A program made the position numbers and the translations under genes. A stretch of DNA of 64,000 bases from Parahaliea maris (GTDB lineage Bacteria; Pseudomonadota; Gammaproteobacteria; Pseudomonadales; Halieaceae): contig NZ_VRZA01000006.1 in NCBI RefSeq assembly GCF_008064665.1, positions 186,001 through 250,000 of the forward strand, read 5' to 3'. The notes below the pieces were generated by a model that was not told the DNA's origin, searched no databases, and worked only from the letters and a program-made list of their open reading frames with translations. Positions 54,734 through 63,831 of this stretch are shown piece by piece. Within the stretch, counting starts at the first letter, position 1. Each line of letters starts with the position of its first letter.

Positions 54734-55054
54734 ATGCCAGCCATTGCCGACACCCCGGAACCGCCTTACTACGCGGTCATTTTTACTTCGACGGTCACTG
54801 GGGATAACAGCGGCTACCAGGAGACGGCGCAGCGCATGCTGGAGCTGGCGGCCCGGCAACCGGGTTATCTTGGGGTCGAGTCGGCGCGTGAGGACGTGGG
54901 TATCACTGTGTCCTATTGGCGCGACCTGGAGGCCATCCGCAACTGGAAAGCCCAGGCGGACCATCGCGAGGCACAGCGCCTCGGCCGTGAGCGCTGGTAT
55001 GCACAATACTGCACCCGCATCTGCCGCGTAGAGCGGGACTACCGTGGCCCCTGA
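54734..55054 (+). CDS. Antibiotic biosynthesis monooxygenase (ABM) fold protein
   Basis: The 106-residue protein has the ABM dimeric alpha/beta-barrel pattern: YYAVIFTSTVTG, QPGYLGVESAREDVGITVSYWRD and HREAQRLGRERWYAQY. Members are small oxygenases or heme/quinone-related enzymes; function here is unknown. It is followed by a GNAT gene 62 bases downstream. Confidence 0.85.
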   Translation: MPAIADTPEPPYYAVIFTSTVTGDNSGYQETAQRMLELAARQPGYLGVESAREDVGITVSYWRDLEAIRNWKAQADHREAQRLGRERWYAQYCTRICRVERDYRGP

Positions 55055-55116
55055 CGCTGCCGCCACAGCGGTCCCCGCCTGGCGCGATTTTCTCGCACTT
55101 GGCCCCGAGGCAATTG

Positions 55117-55662
55117 ATGACTGAGCAAGATCCGAACGAAGTCTCTGAACAGGGAGCCACCATCTGGTATCTGGAGATGCGCGAATCCGATTGGCTGCAG
55201 CCCAAGCCAGCGCCCGAGGGGCTTGCGGTCATCGAGGCGGAGGTGCCGGAATACCGATTTAACCGCTACCTCTACCAGTTGGTTGGCGAACCCTGGCAGT
55301 GGACCGACAAGCTGGCCCTGAGTGACGATGCCTGGCGGACTCATGTCGAGAGCGAAAACCTGCGTACCTGGGTGGCCTACCATCGGGGCAGTATTGCGGG
55401 CTATTACGAGCTCCAGCGCCAGGACGAAGACCAGGTGGAACTTCTATACTTTGGCCTGGCGCCAAAGTTTATCGGTTTCGGCTATGGTGGCTACCTGCTC
55501 ACCCACGCCATTCGCTCCGCCTGGAGTTGGGGTAGGGTCCGGCGGGTGTGGGTGCATACCTGCAGTGACGATCACGAGGGAGCCCTCAATAACTACAAGG
55601 CGCGGGGCTTTCGGCTGTATCTCACCGAGCAGGAAAGTGGCCCCGGCACGATACCCGGGTGA
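55117..55662 (+). CDS. GNAT family N-acetyltransferase
   Basis: The 181-residue protein has the GNAT pattern in its C-terminal half: VELLYFGLAPKFIGFGYGG (acetyl-CoA loop variant of Q/RxxGxG/A near residues 113-131) and WVHTCSDDHEGALNNYKARGF near 150-170. The substrate is unknown. The ATG at 55117 has GAGG six bases upstream; a TTG at 55099 is in frame. It ends 47 bases before the marC-like gene. Confidence 0.85.
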   Translation: MTEQDPNEVSEQGATIWYLEMRESDWLQPKPAPEGLAVIEAEVPEYRFNRYLYQLVGEPWQWTDKLALSDDAWRTHVESENLRTWVAYHRGSIAGYYELQRQDEDQVELLYFGLAPKFIGFGYGGYLLTHAIRSAWSWGRVRRVWVHTCSDDHEGALNNYKARGFRLYLTEQESGPGTIPG

Positions 55663-55709
55663 TCGTGCCGGCAATGCTGGCAAGGTGCTGACAGGACAGG
55701 ATCGAATCA

Positions 55710-56342
55710 ATGCAGGAAGTACTGCACTTCTCTACGGTGTTGGCCGCCTTTTTTGCGATCATGAATCCGGTGGCGAATATTCCGCTGTTCATCGGCCTGA
55801 CAGAGCACGTGGATGACGGCGATCGCCGGCAGTTGGCAACCCATGCGGTCCTGTTGGCCTTTATTATCGTGGCGCTGTTTTCCCTGCTGGGGCGGGAGAT
55901 ATTCTCCCTGTTTGGCATTACCTTGCCAGCATTCCGGATTGCCGGCGGGGCGCTCGTGGGGCTGGTGGGTTACCACTTGCTGCAGGGCGGGGAATCCAGC
56001 GTTCATACTCCCACCGCGGAAGACAACAGGCTCAGCCGCGATGCCGCTATGGGCATTGCGGTGAGCCCGTTGGCGATGCCGATCCTGGCAGGCCCAGGTA
56101 CCATTGCGACCGCCATGAGCTTTGCCGCTGAGGCTTCCCTGCCTTCGATGTTGCGCATTATTGGTGCACTCGCCGTGGTCTGTATTCTTACCTGGATGGC
56201 GTTTCTCGGTGCAGAGCCGATCCAGCGTTTTCTGGGTCGGAATGTGATCAAGGTGGTCAGTCGCCTGATGGGACTGATCCTCGCGGTGGTCGGGGTGCAG
56301 ATGATGATTGATGGTGTAAAAGGCGCTGCTGCCCTCGCCTGA
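55710..56342 (+). CDS. MarC family integral membrane protein
   Basis: The 210-residue protein has six hydrophobic helices and family markers FFAIMNPVANIPLF, LLGREIFSLFGITLPAFRIAGG and VSPLAMPILAGPGTIATAM, so it belongs to the MarC/UPF0056 group. MarC was once linked to antibiotic resistance but has no proven role. It has the usual length and stands among unrelated small genes. Confidence 0.9.
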   Translation: MQEVLHFSTVLAAFFAIMNPVANIPLFIGLTEHVDDGDRRQLATHAVLLAFIIVALFSLLGREIFSLFGITLPAFRIAGGALVGLVGYHLLQGGESSVHTPTAEDNRLSRDAAMGIAVSPLAMPILAGPGTIATAMSFAAEASLPSMLRIIGALAVVCILTWMAFLGAEPIQRFLGRNVIKVVSRLMGLILAVVGVQMMIDGVKGAAALA

Positions 56343-56420
56343 GTAGAGGCGGTTGGGCACCGCTTGTTGGTCTGAACTTCGCTGGCGACAAAACCGCGCC
56401 GGAGATACAAGGAGAGATTG

Positions 56421-56900
56421 ATGTCCACACATTGGCAATCCCTTGAGGGTGGTTGTACCTGCGGTGCCGTACGCTACCGGCTGGCGCGGTCTCCCCTGTT
56501 TGTCCACTGCTGTCACTGTACCTGGTGCCAGCGTGAGACCGGCTCGGCATTCGTGCTCAACGCGATGGTCGAGGCGGAGGGCGTGCAGGTACTTTGCGGT
56601 GAACCTGTGCCGATTGACACACCGTCCAGCAGCGGCAAAGGGCAGGTAATCCACCGCTGTCCCGAGTGTCAGGTCGCCCTGTGGAGCTGCTACTCGGGCA
56701 TGGGTGAGAAAGTCCGCTTCCTGCGTGTGGGAACACTGGATGAGCCGGGACAGTGCCCACCCGATATCCACATCTTTACCTCCACCCGGCAGCCCTGGGT
56801 ACAGCTCTCCGGGGAAGTCCCGGTCATGCCGGAATACTACCGTCGTAGCGAGCACTGGCCGGCGGTCAGTATCGAGCGTTTCAACGCCCTGAGGGGTTGA
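56421..56900 (+). CDS. GFA family protein (glutathione-dependent formaldehyde-activating fold)
   Basis: The 159-residue protein has the CENP-V/GFA zinc motifs: GGCTCGAVRYRL, CCHCTWCQRETGSAF and RCPECQVALWS, with Cys ligands for two zinc ions. Only some family members act on formaldehyde-glutathione adducts, so the activity is open. ATG at 56421 is preferred to TTG at 56418; AAGGAGAG lies upstream. Confidence 0.87.
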   Translation: MSTHWQSLEGGCTCGAVRYRLARSPLFVHCCHCTWCQRETGSAFVLNAMVEAEGVQVLCGEPVPIDTPSSSGKGQVIHRCPECQVALWSCYSGMGEKVRFLRVGTLDEPGQCPPDIHIFTSTRQPWVQLSGEVPVMPEYYRRSEHWPAVSIERFNALRG

Positions 56901-56976
56901 TACCTTCCACTGCCCAGGGGGCTAGGCGCGGCGGCAGGTTCCGTGGATAATGCGCCGCCTCCGCGCGGGGGCGTCT

Positions 56977-57005
56977 TTGCGTTATCGACCTCAGGCCCCT
57001 ATAGT
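56977..57005 (+). promoter_or_regulatory. Probable promoter of rimK
   Basis: TTGCGT (56977-56982), 17 bases, TATAGT (57000-57005). Both boxes are close to consensus with ideal spacing. It lies about 110 bases before the rimK start. Confidence 0.6.
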
Positions 57006-57114
57006 CAGCGCTAGGCTGTCGATGGGTTGTGCAGATGCACAGGCAACTGCGCCAGGCTTTTGCTTCAGCCTTTTGCTTAAAGCCCCGACACACATTCTCT
57101 AATCAGGCAGGTTT

Positions 57115-58032
57115 ATGAAATTAGGCATACTTTCTCGTAACCGGAATCTCTACTCCACCCGGCGACTGGTGGAGGAAGCCGAAGCGCGGGAGCACGAAGT
57201 GCGCGTGATCGACGTGCTCAAGTGTTACATGAATATCACTGCCAACGATCCCACCGTTTACTACCAGCGTTCGTCTGACAAGGTCGAGCCGGTGCAGTTC
57301 GATGCGGTCATCCCCCGCATCGGTGCCAGCGTCACCGCCTACGGCTGCGCGGTACTGCGGCAGTTTGAAGTTGGCCACACCTACTCCATCAATGAATCCA
57401 TCGCCATCACCCGCTCCCGCGACAAACTGCGCGCGCACCAGTTGCTGGCGCGGCGTGGCATCGGCCAGCCGGTGACCGCCTACGCGCACTCGGCGCGGGC
57501 CACCGATCACCTGATCGAGTCGGTGGGCGGCGCGCCGTTGATCCTCAAACTGACCAACAGTACGCACGGCAACGGTGTGCTGCTGGCCGAAACCAAGAAA
57601 GCGGCAGAGGCCCTGATCAATGCCTTCCGGGGCATTGGGTCCGACTTCCTGGTGCAGGAGTTCATCAAGGAGGCCGGCGGCTCTGATATCCGCTGTTTTG
57701 TGGTGGGCGAACGGGTCATTGCTGCCATGCAGCGCAAGGCCATCAAGGGCGAGTACCGCTCCAACCTGCATCGCGGTGGGACCGCCGAGGTGATCAAGCT
57801 GCGCCCGGAAGAGCGCCGGCTGGCCATCCGGGCGGCCAAGGTCATGGGGCTGGACCTGGCGGGTGTCGATATCCTGCGTTCGGCCCACGGCCCGCTGGTC
57901 ATCGAGGTGAACTCGTCGCCGGGGCTGGAAGGTATCGAGGCGGCTACCGGCATCAACGTGGCGGGGAAAATCATCGAGTACATCGAGAAGGACTCGAAGG
58001 CCGGCCCCAACAAGCCCAAGGGACGCGGCTGA
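57115..58032 (+). CDS. rimK: Ribosomal protein S6 glutamate ligase RimK
   Basis: RimK adds glutamates to the C-terminus of ribosomal protein S6. The 305-residue protein is close to the E. coli length (300), begins [18 protein letters not shown] and has the ATP-grasp blocks [18 protein letters not shown] (about 141-158), [16 protein letters not shown] (about 183-198) and [18 protein letters not shown]. It is followed after eight bases by a DUF202 gene, so a shared transcript with the membrane protein and chrA is likely. Confidence 0.95.
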   Translation: MKLGILSRNRNLYSTRRLVEEAEAREHEVRVIDVLKCYMNITANDPTVYYQRSSDKVEPVQFDAVIPRIGASVTAYGCAVLRQFEVGHTYSINESIAITRSRDKLRAHQLLARRGIGQPVTAYAHSARATDHLIESVGGAPLILKLTNSTHGNGVLLAETKKAAEALINAFRGIGSDFLVQEFIKEAGGSDIRCFVVGERVIAAMQRKAIKGEYRSNLHRGGTAEVIKLRPEERRLAIRAAKVMGLDLAGVDILRSAHGPLVIEVNSSPGLEGIEAATGINVAGKIIEYIEKDSKAGPNKPKGRG

Positions 58033-58040
58033 GCCCGTCC

Positions 58041-58388
58041 ATGGGATACCTGCAGGACCCGCGAGTTTTCTACGCCATCGAACGCACCTATCTGGCATGG
58101 GTGCGCACCCAACTGGCCATCCTTGCCCTGGCGTTCCTGATCAAGAAGTTCGGTATTGAGGAGGCCCTCGATCCGGAGGCGCAACCCCTGGCGGAGTGGG
58201 CCCTGCTGGGGATGTGCCTGCTGGTGGTGGCGATGTCCATGATGTCGTTCTGGCAGACGCGGCTGTCGATCTCCCGACTCGGCGAGCAGGAAATTCCCTC
58301 CTCCTCGGCCGTGCGGGTGTTGTACGTCACCGGGCTGCTGTCGATCGGCCTCAATATCGTCATCAGCGCCGTGGTGGCGCTGGTCTGA
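58041..58388 (+). CDS. DUF202 (YidH-type) membrane protein
   Basis: The 115-residue protein has the DUF202 opening VFYAIERTYLAWVRTQLAIL and three hydrophobic helices. Its function is unknown. It lies between rimK and chrA in the same direction, with very short gaps. Confidence 0.82.
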   Translation: MGYLQDPRVFYAIERTYLAWVRTQLAILALAFLIKKFGIEEALDPEAQPLAEWALLGMCLLVVAMSMMSFWQTRLSISRLGEQEIPSSSAVRVLYVTGLLSIGLNIVISAVVALV

Positions 58389-58405
58389 ACGCGGGCGGCA
58401 GCGGG

Positions 58406-59587
58406 GTGTCTTTCCACTCCCCGTGGCCGGTGTTCTGGCGGTTCCTGGTGCTGGGCTGTGTCAGCTTCGGTGGCCCGGCGGCCCATATGGGGTATTTCCA
58501 CCGGGAGTTTGTCGAACGCCGCCAATGGCTCAGTGAGCAGCACTTCGCTTCCCTGCTGGCCCTGTGCCAGTTTCTGCCGGGGCCGGGTTCCAGCCAGCTC
58601 GGGTTTGCCATAGGCCTGCACCGGGCTGGTCTGGCCGGCGCGGTCCTGGCGTTCCTGGGATTCAGCCTGCCCTCACTGCTATTGATGTTCCTGCTCGCCC
58701 TGTATGGCGGCTCGCTCAGCGCAGGGCCCCTGGCCGGGCTGGTGCACGGCCTCAAGCTGTTGGCGGTGGTGGTGGTGGCCGATGCCGTGTGGCAGATGTC
58801 AAGGTCCCACTGCCGCCAGCGAACCGCCGGCGCTATCGCCCTGCTGGCAGCAGCCCTGTTGTTGGCTCTTGAGGGGCCCTGGGTGCAGTACCTGGTGTTA
58901 CTTGGAGGCGCCGGACTCGGCTCCCTCGCGCTGCGGGCCGCACCTTCCGCGGAAACGCCCTCGCTGGCGACCATAACGGTAGCCTCCTCGCGCTTACACG
59001 CGCTGCCGCTGCTGCTATTTGCAGCGCTTTTTCTGCTGCTGCCGTTGCTGGAGGGAGCCTACCCGGGCTTGGCGCTGTTCAACGCGTTTTTCCAGGCGGG
59101 TAGCCTGGTGTTCGGGGGAGGGCATGTGGTGCTGCCCCTGCTACAACACGGCTTGGCGGGGAGTCTGCCCCAGGACAGCTTTCTGCTCGGTTACGCGGCC
59201 GCCCAGGCAGTGCCGGGGCCGATGTTTTCGCTCTCTGCTTATCTCGGGGCGGAGCTCTCGCCCGGGGCGCCCGCTCTGGGGGCGGTGGTCGCCGTGGCGG
59301 GTATTTTCCTGCCCGGCTTTCTGCTGTTGCTGGGGTTTCACTCCCACTGGACCCAGCTGGCATCCCGGGTTCGGGTGGCGGCGGCCATTCGTGGCGTAAA
59401 CGCGGCGGTGGTGGGGCTGCTGCTGGCAGCGCTCTACCAGCCTGTGTTTGTCAGTGCGGTGAGTTCGGCGCAGGATGTGGCCCTGTTGCTACTGGGATTT
59501 CTCCTGTTGCGGGTATTGCACCTGCCCGTGCCATGGCTGGTTGCCGCGTTTGCGGTGGCCGGTCTGCTGCAGGTGGCAGTCAGGTAG
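58406..59587 (+). CDS. chrA: Chromate transporter ChrA
   Basis: ChrA effluxes chromate from the cytoplasm. The 393-residue protein is the long two-domain form: the first ChrA domain begins FWRFLVLGCVSFGGPAAHMG with CQFLPGPGSSQLGFAIG, and the second begins FFQAGSLVFGGGHVVLPLLQ with AAQAVPGPMFSLSAYLG. The start is uncertain; GTG at 58406 fits the family beginning, while a long upstream frame overlaps the DUF202 gene. It has a hairpin at its end. Confidence 0.9.
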   Translation: MSFHSPWPVFWRFLVLGCVSFGGPAAHMGYFHREFVERRQWLSEQHFASLLALCQFLPGPGSSQLGFAIGLHRAGLAGAVLAFLGFSLPSLLLMFLLALYGGSLSAGPLAGLVHGLKLLAVVVVADAVWQMSRSHCRQRTAGAIALLAAALLLALEGPWVQYLVLLGGAGLGSLALRAAPSAETPSLATITVASSRLHALPLLLFAALFLLLPLLEGAYPGLALFNAFFQAGSLVFGGGHVVLPLLQHGLAGSLPQDSFLLGYAAAQAVPGPMFSLSAYLGAELSPGAPALGAVVAVAGIFLPGFLLLLGFHSHWTQLASRVRVAAAIRGVNAAVVGLLLAALYQPVFVSAVSSAQDVALLLLGFLLLRVLHLPVPWLVAAFAVAGLLQVAVR

Positions 59588-59600
59588 CACCCGTAACAAA

Positions 59601-59622
59601 TAAGGGGCCTTGCGGCCCCTTA
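59601..59622. terminator. Hairpin between chrA and the opposite-strand secreted protein gene
   Basis: TAAGGGGCC (59601-59609) and GGCCCCTTA (59614-59622) enclose TTGC. On the minus strand the stem is followed by TTTGTTAC, so it would serve the convergent small gene at least as well as chrA. Confidence 0.7.
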
Positions 59623-59676
59623 CTGTGAGGGTCTTTCTCTTTGGGTTTGTGCTGAAACTGCCTGCTCAGGAGTGCC

Positions 59677-60015
59677 TTACAGCTTGGAAACGTCGAGCAG
59701 TTTCCACTCACCCTTTTTGTTGTCTTCCTCGGTGTAGCGGTATTTCACCTTGGCGCCGTCGGGCGCGCTGTTAATCTTGGCGTCCTTGGGCTGCTTGAAC
59801 TCCACGCGGTTGCTGCGGCGGTTGAGCCTGCAATTGGCGTCATCGCTGGCGCGGCTGGCGGAGTGGAAGGCGACGTAAACGTCTTTGCCGTGTTCACGGG
59901 CCTTTTGTTTGTCGACGGTGCCTTCGACGATGCAGTCCTGTGTGACTTCTGCCCAGGTGCCCGCCGCGAACAGGGGCAGTACCGTCAGGGTGATTACCTT
60001 GATCAATGTTTTCAT
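59677..60015 (-). CDS. Small secreted protein of unknown function
   Basis: The 112-residue protein starts at MKTLIKVITLTVLPLFAAGTWA (ATG at 60015, GGAGG upstream), a clear signal peptide. The mature part has CIVEGTVDKQ, FHSASRASDDANCRLNRRSNRVEFKQP and ends KKGEWKLLDVSKL, with two Cys likely to form a disulfide. No family recognised. A longer frame to 60093 would turn the hairpin-rich leader into protein and is not favoured. Confidence 0.75.
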   Translation of the reverse strand: MKTLIKVITLTVLPLFAAGTWAEVTQDCIVEGTVDKQKAREHGKDVYVAFHSASRASDDANCRLNRRSNRVEFKQPKDAKINSAPDGAKVKYRYTEEDNKKGEWKLLDVSKL

Positions 60016-60037
60016 GTTGCGTGTACCTCCAGGTCGA

Positions 60038-60074
60038 GTCGTCTCCCGACGACTTTTTTGGGCGCCTCTCGGCG
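60038..60074 (-). promoter_or_regulatory. Hairpin-rich leader of the small secreted protein gene
   Basis: On the minus strand GTCGTC-GGGA-GACGAC (60053-60038) forms a stem with a GNRA-like loop just before the ribosome site, and GCGCC-GAGA-GGCGC-type pairing lies further upstream (60074-60062), with A and T runs on both sides. It could be a terminator of an upstream transcript or an RNA-level control element. Confidence 0.4.
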
Positions 60075-60273
60075 CGTTTTTCGTGTTCTTCATTCGGCTG
60101 TCATATAAATGTCATCATTTCATGATAGGCCATGGAAGTATCATACGGGTCGAATATGGACCTTATCCAGCGCTGTCACGTGATTGTCACAATAATTTCA
60201 CATTTGTCGTGTAGGCGCATTTAGGTAATAAAAACTCAATAAAAACAATAGGATAGGATTTCGTTCTGGCGCC

Positions 60274-61701
60274 TCAGGCGAAAATGCCATGGATGTACCA
60301 GTGCTGGCTGCGGCGATCGCGGAACAACCAGTAGTGCTGTCCGGCCTCACCGCGGGCAATGTAGTAGTCACGGCTTACCGGGCTCTGCCACCAGTTGTCC
60401 TCGATGCGCTCCGGGCCATACAGCAGGGTCAGGGGGCCCTGCCAGTGCAGTTGCCGCCCGCGCAGCCCCAGGCATTGGGGCTGGGGCATCAGCCAGAATG
60501 GGCGCTGGGCACAGTATCGGGTCAGTTCGCCGCTGTCGCCGGCCTCGATCCCCACGGCAACGGCGTATTCCGGTAAATGCTCGTCGCGGCAGGCTACCTG
60601 TTGTACCGCTTGCAGGCCCAGGCGGCTGCGCAGGCGGTCCAGCAGGCTGCCAAGTGGTTCCCGCTGGCCGCTGTTGTGAAACAGGTCCGGGGCCTCGGCG
60701 CTACCCGCCTGTAGTGAGGTGCAGTGCAGGGCCAGGCCCTCTGCCGGACTGCCGGGCTGCAGGCGTTCGAGGTGGATGCGGGTCAACTGGTACCAGCTCT
60801 GCCAGTGACTGCGGCTGCTGGTGCTGCGCACACTGAAGGCGCGCAATTGGCCGTCCACCCCGATCAACTGCCATGTGATGTCATCGGTGTACAGTTGGGT
60901 GTTGCGCAGGAAGCGGCACAGCCCCTGCAGCAGGCTTTCCACCGCCGGCAGTAATTCGGTATTGGCCTGTACTCCGTAGCCGAACCAGTACTCATCGCTG
61001 AATTCGGCAGGGGGCTGGTAGGCGGGCTGGAGATCACTTTCCCGGCCCAGCAGCTGGCGCAGGTAATGGCTGAACTCGCGCCCGCAACGCCGGCCCAGTG
61101 CGGCGGGGGGCAGGGTCAGGATATCCCCGAGTCGATGTAGCCCGGCGCGGCGCAGGGCATTGACGGGGGTGGAAAATTCTCCCTCCAGCAGTTGCAGGGG
61201 CAGTGGGCCGAGGCGGGCTTCCAGGGGCTGTTCCCAGGCCAGGGCGCTGGCTTCGTCGCCAAAGGACAGCAGCCAGGCGGCCCGGGGTGTTGCGGCCAGG
61301 CCCCGGACGACACTGTAGCCGCGGCTCGACAGGCCCCGCTCAACATCGGCCAGTAGTGGCCCCAGGCCGCGGTAGAGGGCCAGGCAGCTCCCCACTTCCA
61401 GCAGCAGGCTGTCCTCGCGCCACGGATAAAGGCTGGGGCTGATACTGTAACCCCACTGGCAGAGTTGATGCAGGCAGCGCTGCTCCGCGCTGCGGTCCCG
61501 GTCCAGCAACTGTACCGGTTCCGGTTCGGCCAGGGCGCGCACGGTAGCGCCACTCATGCCGGGGCGGATGCCGAGTGCTGTGGCGCAGTCGTTGGCGCAC
61601 AATACACGCTGGCGTTCCAGTACCACGATGGGGCGTGATTCGTCGCGCTGCAGACATTGCAGCGGCAGCTGGTGGAAGCGCAGGCACAGCCACAGGCTCA
61701 C
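60274..61701 (-). CDS. imuB: Y-family polymerase-like protein ImuB
   Basis: ImuB is a catalytically inactive DinB-like hub protein of the SOS mutasome. The 475-residue protein begins MSLWLCLRFHQLPLQCLQRD with the usual CANDCATALGIRPGM stretch, has the helix-hairpin-helix region LHRLGDILTLPPAALGRRCG and the ImuB C-terminal domain ending in RGEAGQHYWLFRDRR ... YIHGIFA. It sits directly behind a LexA box on its own strand, but no imuA lies upstream and no dnaE2 downstream, unlike the usual imuA-imuB-dnaE2 cassette. Confidence 0.9.
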   Translation of the reverse strand: MSLWLCLRFHQLPLQCLQRDESRPIVVLERQRVLCANDCATALGIRPGMSGATVRALAEPEPVQLLDRDRSAEQRCLHQLCQWGYSISPSLYPWREDSLLLEVGSCLALYRGLGPLLADVERGLSSRGYSVVRGLAATPRAAWLLSFGDEASALAWEQPLEARLGPLPLQLLEGEFSTPVNALRRAGLHRLGDILTLPPAALGRRCGREFSHYLRQLLGRESDLQPAYQPPAEFSDEYWFGYGVQANTELLPAVESLLQGLCRFLRNTQLYTDDITWQLIGVDGQLRAFSVRSTSSRSHWQSWYQLTRIHLERLQPGSPAEGLALHCTSLQAGSAEAPDLFHNSGQREPLGSLLDRLRSRLGLQAVQQVACRDEHLPEYAVAVGIEAGDSGELTRYCAQRPFWLMPQPQCLGLRGRQLHWQGPLTLLYGPERIEDNWWQSPVSRDYYIARGEAGQHYWLFRDRRSQHWYIHGIFA

Positions 61702-61762
61702 TGTGGCCTCCGTTGCCCTGCGCAGAGTGCAGGGGGCACTTTCCCCAGTTTAGTGACATGAA

Positions 61763-61782
61763 TACTGTACATATATACAGTA
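61763..61782 (-). promoter_or_regulatory. LexA (SOS) box upstream of imuB
   Basis: TACTGTACATATATACAGTA matches the LexA consensus CTGT-N8-ACAG, with the flanking TA bases. It lies about 60 bases upstream of the imuB start in the correct position for SOS control. Confidence 0.85.
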
Positions 61783-61916
61783 TTGGCGTCTTTGCAGCGG
61801 CTGTCCAGTGATGGTTTCCAAGGAAACTGGAAATCCTCTGCTCGCTGGGGGATGATGCGCCCACTTTGCCGGCGCAACCGGCAAACCCGCATTCCTGAAT
61901 GAAACGAGGATCCGTT

Positions 61917-63794
61917 TTGAAGAAACTAGCCCAAGCCGTGGCACTGGCGGGGATGGGAGCCCTGCTGCTGAATGCCTGCTCCAAAGAGGAAGAAGCTCCC
62001 TCTACCAGCACCCCGGAAGCTGCCCAGGCGGCGCCTGTGGCCGACACCGCTCCGGCCCGGTCCGAGGCGGAAGCCAGCGCCGCTTTCCGCGCCTTCCTGG
62101 ACGAAAATTACGCCGTGGATATGGCACGCCACCCCTATACCGCCAGCTACCGCGGTATCAAGACCAACAACGACAAGTGGAACCCGGCCTCCGAGGCCTA
62201 CTACGAGGAAGATCGCGGCATCCTGGAGGCGCGCCTGGAGCAGATCGCGCAGTTCGACCGCGCTGCCCTGCCGCCGTCGGAGCAGCTGTCCTACGACCTC
62301 TACAAGCTGGACCTGCAGCGCCAGATCGCCAGCGATGACTTCCGTCATCACAAGTTTATTATTCACCAGTTCCGCGGCCCCCACACCCAGGTGGCCAGCA
62401 ACCTGATCAACATCCATACCGTGAAGAACGTCAAGGAAGCCAAGGACTACATCGGTCGCCTGAACAACGTGGCGGGCTGGTTCGACGAAGTGATCGAGCA
62501 GATGGCAATCCGCGAAGCGGCCAACCTGCTGCTGGCAGACTGGCAGTACCCGCAGATGGCGCAGGCGTCCCGCAATATTATTTCCGGCGTGCCCTTCGAC
62601 GAATCTGGCGTGGACTCCACCCTCTGGGCCGACTTCCAGGCCAAGGTGGCGGCGCTGGAGATTGATGAATCCGAGCGCGAACGCCTGCTGGCCCAGGCCC
62701 GCGAGGCCCTGGTGGACGTGGTCAAGCCGGCTTACGAGAAGCTGATTGCGGAAATCGAGCAGCAGGGCGCCAAGGCTTCCGGCGACGACGGGGTGTGGAA
62801 GTTCGAAAACGGTGATGCCTTTTACGCCGAACGCCTGCGCTGGTTTACCACCACAGATCTCTCGGCAGATGAAGTACACAACATCGGCCTGCGGGAAGTG
62901 GCCCGCATTCACAAGGAAATGAATGCGATCAAGGATGCTGTCGGTTACGAGGGTAGCCTGGCGGAATTTTTCGAGTACATGCGGACTGATGAACAGTTCT
63001 ACTATCCCAATACCGACGCAGGGCGAGCGGAGTACCTGGCCGAGGCGACCCGCCTGATCGATGTCATGCGCGAGCACATCCCGGAATACTTCGGGCTGAT
63101 TCCCAAGGCGGACCTGGTGGTCAAGCGTGTGGAAGCCTTTCGGGAGAAGTCAGCCGGCAAGGCCTTTTATAACGGCCCGCCCTCTGACGGTTCGCGTCCG
63201 GGCATCTACTACGCCAACCTCTACAACATGATGGATATGCCCAAGTACCAGATGGAGGCGCTGGCGTACCACGAAGGAATCCCCGGCCACCACATGCAGC
63301 GGGCGATATCCGTGGAGCTCGACGGTATCCCGGAATTCCAGAAGTACGCCAGCTTCACCGCCTACACCGAGGGTTGGGGGCTTTACAACGAGCAGTTGCC
63401 CAAGGAGATGGGCTTCTACCAGGACCCATACTCCGACTTCGGCCGCCTGGCCATGGAGCTGTGGCGGGCCTGCCGCCTGGTGGTAGACACTGGTATTCAC
63501 AGCAAGCGCTGGACCCGGGAGCAGGCGATTGCCTACCTGCTGGAAAACACACCCAACTCCGAGGGTGACTCCACCAAGGCCATCGAACGCTATATCGCCA
63601 TGCCCGGGCAGGCGACGGCCTACATGATCGGCAAGCTCAAGATTGTCGAGCTGCGCGAAAAGGCGCGTGAAGCCCTGGGTGAGAACTTCGACATCCGCGC
63701 TTTCCACGACGAAGTGCTGAAGGATGGCCCGGTGCCCATGTCCCTGTTGGAGCGGAAAGTGGATGCTCTGATTGCCCGGGGCGGCAAAGCCTGA
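61917..63794 (+). CDS. DUF885 family lipoprotein (zinc peptidase-like)
   Basis: The roughly 625-residue protein has a lipoprotein signal ending LLLNAC, an acidic Pro/Ala linker and the DUF885 catalytic block LAYHEGIPGHHMQRAI with the HExxxHH-type zinc site at about residues 460-471, plus YTEGWGLYNEQL further on. DUF885 proteins are predicted metallopeptidases of the envelope; substrate unknown. TTG at 61917 is supported by ACGAGG seven bases upstream; an ATG at 61899 (six residues longer) lacks a site. Confidence 0.86.
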   Translation: MKKLAQAVALAGMGALLLNACSKEEEAPSTSTPEAAQAAPVADTAPARSEAEASAAFRAFLDENYAVDMARHPYTASYRGIKTNNDKWNPASEAYYEEDRGILEARLEQIAQFDRAALPPSEQLSYDLYKLDLQRQIASDDFRHHKFIIHQFRGPHTQVASNLINIHTVKNVKEAKDYIGRLNNVAGWFDEVIEQMAIREAANLLLADWQYPQMAQASRNIISGVPFDESGVDSTLWADFQAKVAALEIDESERERLLAQAREALVDVVKPAYEKLIAEIEQQGAKASGDDGVWKFENGDAFYAERLRWFTTTDLSADEVHNIGLREVARIHKEMNAIKDAVGYEGSLAEFFEYMRTDEQFYYPNTDAGRAEYLAEATRLIDVMREHIPEYFGLIPKADLVVKRVEAFREKSAGKAFYNGPPSDGSRPGIYYANLYNMMDMPKYQMEALAYHEGIPGHHMQRAISVELDGIPEFQKYASFTAYTEGWGLYNEQLPKEMGFYQDPYSDFGRLAMELWRACRLVVDTGIHSKRWTREQAIAYLLENTPNSEGDSTKAIERYIAMPGQATAYMIGKLKIVELREKAREALGENFDIRAFHDEVLKDGPVPMSLLERKVDALIARGGKA

Positions 63795-63831
63795 CGTTAC
63801 GCCGGCGCCCGGGCCCCCCGGGCGCCGCACA

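Noticed and set aside
54526-54807. 93-codon open frame before the ABM gene
   Set aside because: Runs into the ABM gene out of frame, has no ribosome site and no protein family pattern.
58196-58405. N-terminal extension of chrA across the DUF202 gene
   Set aside because: Overlaps a real gene in another frame and goes beyond the family beginning.
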